Assembly (NCBI GenBank): GCA_017501225.1
Contig: JAFVXH010000023.1
Location: 1 to 38,367, forward strand
Source of the DNA: Clostridia bacterium
Lineage (GTDB): Bacteria > Bacillota > Clostridia > Oscillospirales > CAG-272
Length of the DNA stretch: 38,367 bases
Direction of reading: 5' to 3'
Below are positions 7,015 to 15,671 of this stretch, piece by piece (positions within the stretch are counted from its first letter, which is position 1; every line of letters begins with the position of its first letter). The translations under genes and the position numbers were made by a program. The notes beneath the pieces are model-generated. The model ran no database searches. It was not told the origin of the DNA and worked only from the letters and a program-made list of their open reading frames with translations.

Positions 7015-8313
7015 TTATTTACTCAGAAGCGTGATAGCGTCGGCAAGAGAGAGCTCCTGCTCCTCGCGCGTTGCCAGATTTTTGACGCGGACTACACCCT
7101 TTTCGGCTTCGCTGCCGCCCATGATGACGACGTGCGTATATCCGTCCTTGACGGCAAAATCAAGCTGCTTGCCGAACTTTTTGCTTCCGAGGTAGATCGC
7201 GCTGACGATGCCCGCATTTCGGAGCGCGTCGACGATCTCCATATATTTTTCATAAGGAACGTCATCAAAGCGCGTGACCAGAACCTTGGTTTTCGCCCCC
7301 AGAAGCTCGGGTACGAGCTTGTGCGTAACGAGGAAGTTTTCCAAGGTGACGTCGCCCATGCCGTAGCCCACGCCCGAAACCTTTGCGTTTTTGACGAACA
7401 GCCCTACGAGGTTGTCGTATCTGCCGCCGCCGAACATGGCGCGGTTGTTCTCGGGCGCGTTGTCAAACACCTCAAAGACGGTGCCCGTGTAATAATCAAG
7501 TCCCCGGATGATGCCGAAATCAAAGACGCAGTATTGGTCGAGTCCGCTCTTTTTCAGCGCATCGAACAGAAGGCGGAGCTCCTCGGAGCCCACGGAATCG
7601 GGGCAGAGCGCGATGGCGTCCTCGACGGGCATGGTGTAAAGAGAATCGATGGTTGCGATCTGCCCGTCCGAGAGTCCGAGCTCACGCAATTCCTTTTCGT
7701 AAGCATCTCTCGGAATTTTATTCTTGCGGTCGATGACCTTGGAAACGCGGCGGCTTCCCTCGGAGTCAGTCCCTGCGATGGCAGAGATGACGTCGTTGAA
7801 GAAGCGGCGGTTGTTGATGTGCACGGTGAACATGCTCGCATCCGCGCCGTACGCGCACAGAATATTGATCGCGCTGGAGATGCACTCCAGATCCGCCTCA
7901 TAGGTATCACAGCCGAAGATATCGACGTTGATCTGCCAGAACTCGCGCAAGCGGCCTCTCTGCGGACGCTCGTAGCGGTACATGTTCGGGATCGAGAACC
8001 ACTTCAAGGGGAAATTCAGCTCCCCGATCTTTGCCGCCACCATGCGAGCGACGGTGGGCGTCATTTCGGGACGGATGGCAAGTCTGCGCTCGCCTCTGTC
8101 GGTAAAGTTATAGGTCTGCTCGTTTGCGATCTCCTCGCCGCTCTTTGCGGCGTACAGATCCAAGGACTCCAGCATCGGTCCGTTGTACTCGTCAAACGCA
8201 GAACGCTCCAGCACCTCGCGGATGACGCCGAAGAACCAATTTCTCAGCTTCATCTCCTGCGGGTAGAAATCTCTTGTTCCCTTGTAGGGCTGTACCGATA
8301 ATTTATCACTCAT
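7015..8313 (-). CDS. hisS: Histidine--tRNA ligase
   Basis: A 432-residue class II aminoacyl-tRNA synthetase. Seen: PYKGTRDFYPQE at the N terminus, motif 2 RYERPQRGRLREFWQ (residues 113-127), the histidine-specific block GLDYYTGTVFE (near 271), GGGRYDNLV (near 294), and a C-terminal anticodon-binding domain with VLVTRFDD. Length is normal. The ATG at 8313 follows GAGGAAAAG. The promoter at 8352-8380 leaves a leader of only about 30 nt, so there is no room for a T-box. It heads a probable operon through thiN. Confidence 0.97.
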   Translation of the reverse strand: MSDKLSVQPYKGTRDFYPQEMKLRNWFFGVIREVLERSAFDEYNGPMLESLDLYAAKSGEEIANEQTYNFTDRGERRLAIRPEMTPTVARMVAAKIGELNFPLKWFSIPNMYRYERPQRGRLREFWQINVDIFGCDTYEADLECISSAINILCAYGADASMFTVHINNRRFFNDVISAIAGTDSEGSRRVSKVIDRKNKIPRDAYEKELRELGLSDGQIATIDSLYTMPVEDAIALCPDSVGSEELRLLFDALKKSGLDQYCVFDFGIIRGLDYYTGTVFEVFDNAPENNRAMFGGGRYDNLVGLFVKNAKVSGVGYGMGDVTLENFLVTHKLVPELLGAKTKVLVTRFDDVPYEKYMEIVDALRNAGIVSAIYLGSKKFGKQLDFAVKDGYTHVVIMGGSEAEKGVVRVKNLATREEQELSLADAITLLSK

Positions 8314-8351
8314 GTTGCTTTTCCTCGCTCTTTGTGGATTCGTTACCCTTC

Positions 8352-8380
8352 ATTATATCACATCCCCCTGTTTTTGTCAA
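8352..8380 (-). promoter_or_regulatory. Consensus sigma-A promoter for hisS
   Basis: Minus-strand TTGACA (8375-8380) and TATAAT (8352-8357), 17-bp spacer, both perfect matches. Confidence 0.9.
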
Positions 8381-8402
8381 TCAAAACAAGGGAAAAGGGC
8401 AG

Positions 8403-8432
8403 AAAAAAGCAGGGCACCTTGCGGTGCCCTGC
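8403..8432 (-). terminator. Intrinsic terminator of the CD1247-like gene
   Basis: Minus strand: GCAGGGCACC, loop GCAA, GGTGCCCTGC, followed by TTTTTT. It lies 9 nt after the stop of the CD1247-like gene and immediately upstream of the hisS promoter. Confidence 0.93.
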
Positions 8433-8440
8433 CATAGATC

Positions 8441-8929
8441 TTATTCCTCGTCCTTGGTGATCTCGTTGTAATCGTCCTCGTCGACGATGCAGCTGAACTT
8501 TTCGCCGCAAGCGGGGCAGACGATATCGTCCTCGTCCAGATCCTCGTCAAAGCAAACGGTTTCGCCGCAGGAGGGGCAGATGATCTCGAAGTAATCCTCG
8601 TCATCGCACTCGCAGCCGTCGCAGGCGTCACAGTCGCCGTCACAGTAGTCGACGTCCTCGTCAAGATCCTCCTCGTCGAGCTCGTACTCGTCGTCCAAGA
8701 AGTCCTCAACTACCTGCAGATCCTCGTCGATCTCCTCAATGTAGTCGTTGAGGTAGTCCAGATCGTTGTCGATCTCCTCGATGTCACACTGAACGTCGGC
8801 AACCTCGGCTGCCAGCTCGTCCACCAGGTCGATCAGAGCGGCAATGATCTTGCCCTCCTTGGTGGTCTTGTCGTACTCAAGGCCTTCCGCAAGGCCCTTC
8901 AGATATGCGCTTTTTTCAGTCAAATTCAT
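8441..8929 (-). CDS. CD1247 N-terminal-domain-type acidic zinc-ribbon protein
   Basis: A 162-residue, extremely acidic protein. The N terminus (TEKSAYLKGLAEGLEYDKTT) and the predicted helical/coiled-coil stretch (about 25-90) match the Clostridia family named after C. difficile CD1247. A Cys-rich linker (CDGDCDACDGCEC, about residues 95-110) is followed by two CxxC pairs, IICPSCGE and IVCPACGEKFSC, forming a zinc ribbon. Function is unknown; a role in protein or RNA interaction is only a guess. It sits downstream of efp with a hairpin between (8961-9003) and no visible promoter of its own, so it probably depends on read-through. AAAGGA precedes the ATG. Confidence 0.8.
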   Translation of the reverse strand: MNLTEKSAYLKGLAEGLEYDKTTKEGKIIAALIDLVDELAAEVADVQCDIEEIDNDLDYLNDYIEEIDEDLQVVEDFLDDEYELDEEDLDEDVDYCDGDCDACDGCECDDEDYFEIICPSCGETVCFDEDLDEDDIVCPACGEKFSCIVDEDDYNEITKDEE

Positions 8930-8960
8930 AACGGGTACCGTCCTTTCTTAGGTAGAAATT

Positions 8961-9003
8961 GAAATTGAAGAAAGGGGGAAGCCCAAAGCATGGTCTTCCC
9001 CTT
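8961..9003 (-). terminator. Partial terminator between efp and the CD1247-like gene
   Basis: Minus strand: AAGGGGAAG, 13-nt loop, CTTCCCCCTT, followed by an interrupted T-rich stretch. The broken T-run and absence of another promoter fit incomplete termination. Confidence 0.6.
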
Positions 9004-9010
9004 ACAACGA

Positions 9011-9571
9011 TTATGCTCTGGAAAGGTATTCGCCTGTTCTGGTATCAATTTTGAGCACGTCGCCAATGTTGATGAACAAGGGAACCTTGATCTCAGCACC
9101 CGTTTCCAGCGTTGCGGGCTTTAAGGTGTTGGTTGCGGTGTTACCTGCAAAGCCGGGATCGGTTGCGGTAACCTCGAGTTCTACGAACGTAGGAGGCTCG
9201 ATGCCGAATACGTTGCCCTTATAGGAAACGATCTTGCACATCATTTCTTCCTTGACAAAGCGGAAGTTGTCGCCGACCTTGTCGTGCGCGATGAGGGTTT
9301 CCTCCCAGGTTTCGGTGTCCATGAAGTGGTACAGGTCACCGTCGTCGTAGGAGTACTGCATATCCTTTCTTTCGATATACGCGTTCTCGAACTTATCCGT
9401 GGGGCTAAAGGTTCTTTCGATAACCGCGCCGGAAATGACGTTCTTCAGCTTCGTACGGACGAAAGCCGCACCCTTTCCGGGCTTTACGTGCTGAAATTCC
9501 ACGACCTGCAGGACGTTGCCCTGACCGTCGTCAAAGGTGATGCCGTTCTTAAAATCGCCAGCTACTACCAT
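9011..9571 (-). CDS. efp: Translation elongation factor P
   Basis: A 186-residue three-domain EF-P that relieves ribosome stalling at polyproline stretches. The domain I loop reads [11 protein letters not shown], with the functional lysine at residue 33 (equivalent to the modified Lys34 of E. coli). Domain II contains [12 protein letters not shown] and the C-terminal OB domain contains [28 protein letters not shown] in family order. The start ATG at 9571 follows GGAGGTAAACC. Neither epmA nor ymfI-type modification genes are visible nearby, so the modification state is open. Confidence 0.97.
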   Translation of the reverse strand: MVVAGDFKNGITFDDGQGNVLQVVEFQHVKPGKGAAFVRTKLKNVISGAVIERTFSPTDKFENAYIERKDMQYSYDDGDLYHFMDTETWEETLIAHDKVGDNFRFVKEEMMCKIVSYKGNVFGIEPPTFVELEVTATDPGFAGNTATNTLKPATLETGAEIKVPLFINIGDVLKIDTRTGEYLSRA

Positions 9572-9636
9572 GGTTTACCTCCAATGTTTTACAATCCAAA
9601 TTTGCAGTATTTTAAAACAACTACACAGTTACTTGT

Positions 9637-9665
9637 ATTTTACACTATTCTTGCCGAAATTGCAA
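9637..9665 (-). promoter_or_regulatory. Probable promoter for efp
   Basis: Minus strand TTGCAA (9660-9665), 17-bp spacer, TAAAAT (9637-9642). Weaker than the others in this window but with the same spacing. Confidence 0.6.
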
Positions 9666-9763
9666 GGGGTTTTGCAAAAAAAATCCAATGACGCCCTCTT
9701 TTTCACTGCTTTTTGGCGTTTTTTGAGGGGATTTGGAAGCAGAGGAGCGCAAAAGCGCGTCTT

Positions 9764-12136
9764 TTATCTTCGCTTTTTACGCCCTGTGATCAAAAAGCCC
9801 GTCACCAGGACCGCCGTCGGTGCGCAGATCGAGAGCAGAACACCGAGGACAAGAATGCCGCTTCCCGTGTTCAGGCGTCCCGTATCCATGGGATTTGCCG
9901 CGACCGTAACGGAGAGGTCGGGAGCATCGGTCAGCCACAGAACGGTTCTCTTGGCAAGCAGGAGGTTTCCTCCCTCCGAGAAGGCATCTCCCGTCGAGGA
10001 GATGGCGTCGGGGGTGGAGATCCAGACCACCGTTCCGCTGCCCCTTTGCGCGATCACGCCTGCGTGATAAACTGCGCGTGCAGGCTCCTCCTCCGCGCGC
10101 TCCTCCGCAAGGGAGGCAAGGTAAGCCCGATCCGAGGTGTAGAGCCACGGCGTCAGCGTCACGCCCTCGACCTCGGTACACTGAATGCTGTGCGCAAACG
10201 GCAGGAATATACGCTCGGCAAAGCCTTGCGTCGTAGGATGCTCCGCTGCGTGCGCATAGAACAGATGGGGATATTCCGCGGAATATGCGTAGGATGCGTT
10301 CCCCTCCAGAATGACGCTGTCGGCAGGGCCGTAGGAAAGTCCGAACTGCGAAAGCACCGATTGCAGACGGGGAAGGATTCCTGCACGATAAGAGGTGGTC
10401 AGAAGGAGCTTTCCGCCCGACGAAAGGTAGGAGGAAAGCGCCGCGGCACCCTCCGCGGAAAGATCTTTGGTGGGGGAGTGAAGCAGAAGCAGGTCGCAGT
10501 CCGCAGGGACCGACGCGCCGACTGCCAGATATTTGATCCCGACGCCTGCCTGCTGCAAGGAAAAATACAACGCGTCGTCGGGCACGCTTCCGTTTCCGTC
10601 CGCCATCAGATAGAGAATGGGAACACGCTCGGCACAGACGAAGCCGATCGCGTTCAAAAGCGTTGCCTGCCCGTCAAAATAGGGCGTGGTGCTTTCGATG
10701 AACTGATAGAGATAGTCGTCGCCGTAGCCTTTTTCCTCAATGTACGCGCATTGATAGAGGTATTCCGAAACGGTCATGCGCTCGTATCCAAAGCTGGCGT
10801 TTTTGTAATAGTACAGAGCGTCGCTTGGCAGAACGCGCTCGCGCCGTGCACTCTGCACGATGAGATATCCGTCGGATTCCTTCGGATCCAGCCCGTGCTC
10901 TGCCAGCAGATCGGGTCTGTGCAGGGTGTCGATGACCTGCAGAGTAAGATTGGGAGAAAGGGATGTGAATTCCTGCAAAAAGTCGTAGATCTCGCCCTCG
11001 GCAAAGGACTTGCCCCCCGCGACCGCAAACGAAACGGTGACGGTCTCGGAAAGAGAGGCGAGAAGATCCTTGGTCTTTGCGGTGATCGAAAAAGCACCGT
11101 CCTTGGCAAGCGCGGGGTGTAAAAGCTGTCGCGGAAAGACGCAGGAGAGGGAGGAGAAGATCAGGCAAAGGCACAAAAGCAAACAAGCCAGAAGATCTGA
11201 GCGCACGGCGTGCGCACGCTTTTGCGTCAGAGCGAGGGGAGAGGCTTCTTTTTCCTCGGTGTCTTCCGCGCCATCCAAAATGCGGCGGTTATTCAGCTGA
11301 CGGACGGTCAAAAACAGCAGGATCGCAACCAGGGCGATATCAAGAAGCAGGGAGATCAGATCGATCCTTCCGTAGGAAAAGCCTCTGCTTTGCAAAAAGG
11401 GATTGAGCGAAGAAAGGCAAACGGAGAGGAGTGATGGGAAATCTTTCCCTGCTGCAAAGTATGCGATCAGAGAGGCAAGTGCCAGACCACCTCCGACCAA
11501 CAGAGGGGGCAGGGGCTTTCTTGCGCGCAGCCACAGCGGAACGGATGCCGCTGCGGAAAGAAGAAGGGCGCATACAAGGGATACCCAAGGAGCGCTCGGA
11601 AGCCATAGGGGTAGATTTGCGAGCAGATTGAGCGCAAGCATCCCGAAAAGGGAATAGAAATACGCCGCACGGGGTGTTTTTGCAAGGCTTGAAAGGAACA
11701 GACAAAGCGCAAGCGATACTGCTGCCAAACCCAAAAATCCGATCCATGCCGTAAAAATGGACAGAACCGATGCCGTGCCCCAAACGGAAAAGAGCAGGGA
11801 GAGCAGCATGGACGCCGACGTCGGGATCAGGAACAAAAGAAGAATGGCGAAATATTTGCCAAGCGCGATCGAGGCGGTGGAAAGTGGGAGAGAGAAAAGA
11901 AGCCTCTCGCTTCCGCTTCTGCGCTCCTCGGGGAGTGCGTACATGCTGACCAGCGGTGCAAACAGGACGAGAAGCAGGGAAAGCACGGTCAACGCTCCCG
12001 AAAGATCGGAGCTTTGTGAGCCGAGATTGAAAATTGTCAGCGCGCCAAGCCACGCAAAGAGCAGCAGCGCGGTGGCAAGGTAGCCGAATTTGCGTTCAAA
12101 ATAGGAGCGGAGCTCCCGACGGAGAATATTTGTCAT
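9764..12136 (-). CDS. GldF-GldG-like fused ABC-2 permease / extracytoplasmic domain protein
   Basis: A 790-residue membrane protein. Residues 1-235 form an ABC-2-type permease with about six hydrophobic helices and the typical EERRSGSERLLFSLPLS loop; more hydrophobic segments follow near 213-230, 263-282 and 313-335. Residues 340-755 form a soluble extracytoplasmic region resembling GldG (ABC-type uncharacterised transport domain), with LLLLHSPTKDLSAEGAAALSSYL as a recognisable stretch, and a final helix (about 760-783) precedes RKKRR. GldF and GldG are separate proteins in Bacteroidetes gliding systems; a fusion is common in Firmicutes homologues of unknown cargo. It overlaps the ATPase gene by four bases. 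Confidence 0.85.
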   Translation of the reverse strand: MTNILRRELRSYFERKFGYLATALLLFAWLGALTIFNLGSQSSDLSGALTVLSLLLVLFAPLVSMYALPEERRSGSERLLFSLPLSTASIALGKYFAILLLFLIPTSASMLLSLLFSVWGTASVLSIFTAWIGFLGLAAVSLALCLFLSSLAKTPRAAYFYSLFGMLALNLLANLPLWLPSAPWVSLVCALLLSAAASVPLWLRARKPLPPLLVGGGLALASLIAYFAAGKDFPSLLSVCLSSLNPFLQSRGFSYGRIDLISLLLDIALVAILLFLTVRQLNNRRILDGAEDTEEKEASPLALTQKRAHAVRSDLLACLLLCLCLIFSSLSCVFPRQLLHPALAKDGAFSITAKTKDLLASLSETVTVSFAVAGGKSFAEGEIYDFLQEFTSLSPNLTLQVIDTLHRPDLLAEHGLDPKESDGYLIVQSARRERVLPSDALYYYKNASFGYERMTVSEYLYQCAYIEEKGYGDDYLYQFIESTTPYFDGQATLLNAIGFVCAERVPILYLMADGNGSVPDDALYFSLQQAGVGIKYLAVGASVPADCDLLLLHSPTKDLSAEGAAALSSYLSSGGKLLLTTSYRAGILPRLQSVLSQFGLSYGPADSVILEGNASYAYSAEYPHLFYAHAAEHPTTQGFAERIFLPFAHSIQCTEVEGVTLTPWLYTSDRAYLASLAEERAEEEPARAVYHAGVIAQRGSGTVVWISTPDAISSTGDAFSEGGNLLLAKRTVLWLTDAPDLSVTVAANPMDTGRLNTGSGILVLGVLLSICAPTAVLVTGFLITGRKKRR

Positions 12137-12912
12137 CGGTCGTCCTCGCTTTCCTCATCGATCAGCTCGTATTTCCCTTCGCGCTCGGGCAAAGGCTTCT
12201 TTGCGGCTTCCTCTTTTTTCGCGGCGTTTGCGCGGCGGCAAAGCTCGCGGTACTCCGCGGTCGAAAATTCAGAGGGCAAGACGTCCGACACGAGCCGTCC
12301 GCGATCCAAAACCAGAAGGCGGTCGCAAAGCGGGAGCAGATGATCGGGATTGGGAGAGCTGACAAAGACGGTTCTCTCCCTTGCCAGGAGCGAGATCAGC
12401 GTGCCGACCTGCTTTGCCTCCTGCTCGCCTAAAGCGAAAAAAGGCGTATCCAAAACAAGGGTATCGACCGAGCCGACGGCGGTCTGCAGCACGGCAAGGC
12501 GCGCTCTCTCCGAGGGGGTCAGATCGCGGATGCGCGTATGCTTGCAATCCGAAAGATCTGCCGTATCAAGCAGATTTTGAATCTGTCGCATGGCACTTTC
12601 ATAAGCAACCGAACGTGCCGCCGCCAAAAAGTGCAGAAAATTGCCGACGGTCATCTCTCCGTAAAGGGGCGCGCCCTTGGGAAGAAATCCCGTGCAGCTT
12701 CTTGCGCGTATCGAGTCGGTTTTGGTGTCAAATCCGTTGATCTTGACACTCCCCCCGAGCTCTTGCGCAGATCCCGCCAGCAGGGAAAGCAGTCTTTCCT
12801 TGCCCGCGCCCGCAGGACCTAAGATGCCGTAGATCGCACCCGACGGCAAGCGCAGATGCAAGGGGGCGCCGTCGCGGTCGGTCAAGGCTTGCAGATGCTT
12901 CAGCTCTATCAT
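12133..12912 (-). CDS. ABC transporter ATP-binding protein with degenerate catalytic motifs
   Basis: A 259-residue nucleotide-binding domain of the GldA type, partner of the fused permease downstream (ATGA overlap). The fold is recognisable but several key motifs deviate. Walker A reads GPAGAGKER (Glu where Ser/Thr is required), the signature reads LTPSE instead of LSGGQ, Walker B reads TLVLDTPF (Thr where the catalytic Glu belongs), and the switch region reads VFVSSPNPDH (no His after the serines). These substitutions predict poor or no ATP hydrolysis. The C terminus (from about residue 225) is a charged tail. It might act as a structural partner or pair with another ATPase. The start at 12912 gives the standard N terminus. 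Confidence 0.88.
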   Translation of the reverse strand: MIELKHLQALTDRDGAPLHLRLPSGAIYGILGPAGAGKERLLSLLAGSAQELGGSVKINGFDTKTDSIRARSCTGFLPKGAPLYGEMTVGNFLHFLAAARSVAYESAMRQIQNLLDTADLSDCKHTRIRDLTPSERARLAVLQTAVGSVDTLVLDTPFFALGEQEAKQVGTLISLLARERTVFVSSPNPDHLLPLCDRLLVLDRGRLVSDVLPSEFSTAEYRELCRRANAAKKEEAAKKPLPEREGKYELIDEESEDDR

Positions 12913-12950
12913 AGGGACTTCCCCTTTCCTGTGTTTTCGGTACGCACCTC

Positions 12951-13163
12951 TTATGCGTCCCCGTTTTCAAACTCGGACAGATCTATTGCGCGCAGGGCTC
13001 CTGCGTCCATTCTGCCCTTGGCGCGCTCAAAATACTGTACGTTGTTGCGGAGCAGCATCAGGATGTGATTGTTTGGTGTGCGCCCCTCCGCCTCGGATAC
13101 GTACAGAAGCTTGCGCAACAGATCCTCGGGAATTCGCAGGGTAATCTCGTATTGGTTTTTCAT
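12951..13163 (-). CDS. Small ribbon-helix-helix-like protein
   Basis: A 70-residue protein (from ATG 13163). The N-terminal strand QYEITLRIPEDLLRKLLYVSE followed by a helix-turn region GRTPNNHILMLLRNNVQYFE resembles Arc/MetJ-type ribbon-helix-helix DNA-binding proteins. The start is decided by GGAGG eight bases before ATG 13163; a TTG further upstream lies inside that ribosome binding site. It lies 38 nt upstream of the degenerate ABC ATPase gene and 36 nt after the PH-like gene, so it is probably co-transcribed and may autoregulate the operon. Target is unknown. Confidence 0.75.
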   Translation of the reverse strand: MKNQYEITLRIPEDLLRKLLYVSEAEGRTPNNHILMLLRNNVQYFERAKGRMDAGALRAIDLSEFENGDA

Positions 13164-13199
13164 AATATGGACCTCCAAGGTATCAAAATGGATACGGAT

Positions 13200-13757
13200 T
13201 TAGTGACTGATCTGCTCACGGTCGATGGCGCGGGGCTGATAGTAGCGGATCAGCTTGCGAGCCTTCTCGTCGGGCTCGAACCACAAAAGACAGGATTTTC
13301 CGCCCTCCTGCCAGATCGCGGCGTAAACGGCATCGGAATCGGGATGCGAGATGGCGGTGTAAAGCTCGTCGACCAGCATACCCTCCACGCGCGCCTTGCC
13401 GCTCTGATCGTTGGGAAATACGGCGTCCAGACGGCGCAGATCCAGCTCCAGCATCCTTTTGCGGCTTTTTCCGCCCAAAATCTTGTGGACGGTGAGCGTT
13501 CCCGAAAAGAAGGAGTATTCGTACTCGATCTCGGTATATCTCCAGGTCAGGAAGACGATGATCCAGAGCGAGATGGGAATCAGGGCAAGAAAGGGCACGA
13601 TCCACTTGATCCGGAACGCAAGAAAGAGCCAGCCTGCCGCCCAGAGGACGTAGAGCAAAATGAAGGTGACCTTCTTTGCCGTGCGTGCGGGGGTCTTTTT
13701 CTCGGCAATGATGTATTCGTACGGCGCGCCCGAGCCGCGCCCAAGATCATTGTTCAT
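13200..13757 (-). CDS. Two-helix membrane protein with PH-like domain (DUF6106-like)
   Basis: A 185-residue protein. Two adjacent hydrophobic helices (about residues 32-50 and 54-75) are followed by a soluble domain starting WRYTEIEYEYSFFSGTLTVHK, with the Y-E-Y-S-F-x-x-G-x-L pattern of bacterial PH-like membrane proteins; I recall this style from DUF6106, without certainty. The start at 13757 is chosen because AAAGGAG precedes it and the promoter at 13810-13838 lies downstream of the alternative start at 13847. It is the first gene of the operon with the ribbon-helix-helix protein and the ABC system. Confidence 0.75.
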   Translation of the reverse strand: MNNDLGRGSGAPYEYIIAEKKTPARTAKKVTFILLYVLWAAGWLFLAFRIKWIVPFLALIPISLWIIVFLTWRYTEIEYEYSFFSGTLTVHKILGGKSRKRMLELDLRRLDAVFPNDQSGKARVEGMLVDELYTAISHPDSDAVYAAIWQEGGKSCLLWFEPDEKARKLIRYYQPRAIDREQISH

Positions 13758-13809
13758 GAAAATCTCCTTTGTTGAGTCAAGCTCCCGTGAGGGGGTGAAT
13801 CTTTGTTTT

Positions 13810-13838
13810 ATTATACCATTGATTTCATTCGCTGTCAA
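13810..13838 (-). promoter_or_regulatory. Consensus sigma-A promoter of the GldFG-like operon
   Basis: Minus strand TTGACA (13833-13838) and TATAAT (13810-13815), 17-bp spacer. It sets the first gene's start at 13757. Confidence 0.9.
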
Positions 13839-13949
13839 TTTGAACATAAAAAATTCACGGTTTTGGCGGGAGAATTTACAAAGTCGGGCGCTGATGGCGT
13901 CGCAGGTCTGTGCGCTTTTGCAAAAATGCGTGTCGGATTGAAAAAAATC

Positions 13950-13978
13950 TTGACAAATCCACCCGAATGGGATATGAT
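13950..13978 (+). promoter_or_regulatory. Sigma-A promoter for the ACT/UPF0210 operon
   Basis: TTGACA (13950-13955), 17-bp spacer, TATGAT (13973-13978). Confidence 0.87.
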
Positions 13979-14014
13979 GTTAATAAACGATAACCCCTTG
14001 AAAGGAATGGTAAA

Positions 14015-14284
14015 ATGAAAGCAGTCATCACCGTAACGGGAAAGGATACCGTGGGCATTATCGCAGACGTTTCCGCGGTTTGCTCCAAGTACAACGCAAA
14101 TATCGTAGAGATCACCCAGACCGTGCTCAGCGAGTACTTCGCCATGATCATGCTGGTCGATATCTCCGCGCTCAACAGCGAATTCGCTTCCTTCGTGGAC
14201 GTTCTGGCATCCCTTGGTCAGAGCAAGAATCTGGACATCCACACCATGCACGAGGATATTTTCAATACCATGCACCACATCTGA
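14015..14284 (+). CDS. ACT domain-containing protein (UPF0237 family)
   Basis: An 89-residue single ACT domain, usual length for UPF0237. [20 protein letters not shown] followed by [23 protein letters not shown] is the classic beta-alpha-beta pattern with the Gly at the ligand-binding turn. ACT domains bind small metabolites, often amino acids, but the ligand of this family is not established as far as I know. It is followed after 10 nt by the UPF0210 gene, a pairing commonly seen in Firmicutes and suggesting a regulatory subunit. Confidence 0.93.
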   Translation: MKAVITVTGKDTVGIIADVSAVCSKYNANIVEITQTVLSEYFAMIMLVDISALNSEFASFVDVLASLGQSKNLDIHTMHEDIFNTMHHI

Positions 14285-14294
14285 GGAGGCAGAC

Positions 14295-15653
14295 ATGCTC
14301 AATACGCAGGACATTCTGGAAACCATTGGCATGATCCGTCAGGAAAATCTGGACATCCGCACCATCACGATGGGAATTTCCCTGTGGGATTGCGTGAGCG
14401 AGGATCCTGACCGCTTGTGCGAGAATATTTATAATAAGATCACCGTTACCGCAAAGGACCTGGTGGCGGTCGGCGGCGATATCGAAAAGAAATACGGCAT
14501 CCCGATCGTAAACAAGAGAGTTGCCGTCACGCCCGTTTCCCTCATTGGCGGCGGCTGCGGTCCCGAGGGCTATCTCAAGATCGCGCACACGCTGCAGCGC
14601 GCAGCGGATGCCATCGGCATCAACTTCATCGGCGGCTTTTCGGCGCTGGTGCAAAAGGGCATGACACAAGGCGCCCGCGACATGATCTCGGTCATCCCCG
14701 AGGCGCTGGCGCAGACGAACAACGTCTGCTCCTCCGTCAACGTCGCAAGCACCAAGGCGGGCATTAACATGGACGCGATCGCACTGATGGGATCGACCAT
14801 CAAGAGAGCCGCGTACCTGACGAGAGATAACAGCTCCATCGGATGCGCAAAGCTTGTGGTATTTGCCAACGTTCCCGAGGATAACCCCTTTATGGCGGGC
14901 GCGTTCTGCGGCGTGGGTGAGCCCGATGCCGTCATCAACGTAGGCGTCAGCGGTCCCGGTGTTGTGGCATCCGCTATCAAACGCGCGGGCGACTGCGATC
15001 TTTCCGAGCTTGCCGACGTCATCAAAAAGACCGCGTTCAAGATCACGCGCGTCGGTCAGCTGGTCGCAAGCGAGGCGGCGGAGCGCCTGGGCGTTCCCTT
15101 CGGCATCATTGATCTGTCCTTAGCACCCACTCCTGCCGTAGGTGACTCGGTTGCCTACATTCTGGAGGAGATGGGACTTGAGTCCTGCGGCGCGCACGGT
15201 ACCACCGCAGCACTCGCGATGCTCAACGACGCCGTCAAAAAGGGCGGCGTGATGGCGTCCTCTCACGTAGGAGGACTTTCCGGCGCGTTTATTCCGGTTT
15301 CCGAGGATGCCGGCATGATCGCGGCGGTCGAGCGCGGTGCGCTCACGCTTCCCAAGCTTGAGGCGATGACAGCGGTCTGCTCGGTAGGACTTGATATGAT
15401 CGCGATTCCGGGAGATACCCCCGAGGCGATCATCAACGGCATCATCGCGGATGAGATCTCTATCGGTGTCGTCAACAATAAGACCACCGCCGTGCGCGTC
15501 ATTCCCGCATACGGCTTGGGCGTTGGTGACAGCGTCAGCTTCGGAGGGCTCCTCGGCCGCGCACCCGTCATGGAGGTCAATCCCCATTCCCCCGCGCGCC
15601 TGATCGCTCGCGGCGGACGCGTGCCCGCACCGATCCATAGCTTGAAGAATTGA
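14295..15653 (+). CDS. PFL family protein (UPF0210, DUF711)
   Basis: A 452-residue protein of the UPF0210 family, which shares a pyruvate formate-lyase-like barrel but lacks the glycyl radical domain. Recognisable blocks are [73 protein letters not shown] (split here only for reading), and the C-terminal [22 protein letters not shown] region. The enzyme activity is unknown. The ATG at 14295 follows GAGGAGG; a longer reading from 14214 would run into the ACT gene and is rejected. Repeat copy 3 begins 18 nt after its stop and probably terminates the transcript. Confidence 0.93.
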   Translation: MLNTQDILETIGMIRQENLDIRTITMGISLWDCVSEDPDRLCENIYNKITVTAKDLVAVGGDIEKKYGIPIVNKRVAVTPVSLIGGGCGPEGYLKIAHTLQRAADAIGINFIGGFSALVQKGMTQGARDMISVIPEALAQTNNVCSSVNVASTKAGINMDAIALMGSTIKRAAYLTRDNSSIGCAKLVVFANVPEDNPFMAGAFCGVGEPDAVINVGVSGPGVVASAIKRAGDCDLSELADVIKKTAFKITRVGQLVASEAAERLGVPFGIIDLSLAPTPAVGDSVAYILEEMGLESCGAHGTTAALAMLNDAVKKGGVMASSHVGGLSGAFIPVSEDAGMIAAVERGALTLPKLEAMTAVCSVGLDMIAIPGDTPEAIINGIIADEISIGVVNNKTTAVRVIPAYGLGVGDSVSFGGLLGRAPVMEVNPHSPARLIARGGRVPAPIHSLKN

Positions 15654-15671
15654 TTTTATGTAAAAAAGAAT

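Noticed and set aside
8314..8351. Possible T-box leader upstream of hisS
   Set aside because: The consensus promoter at 8352-8380 leaves only about 30 nt of leader, too short for a T-box.
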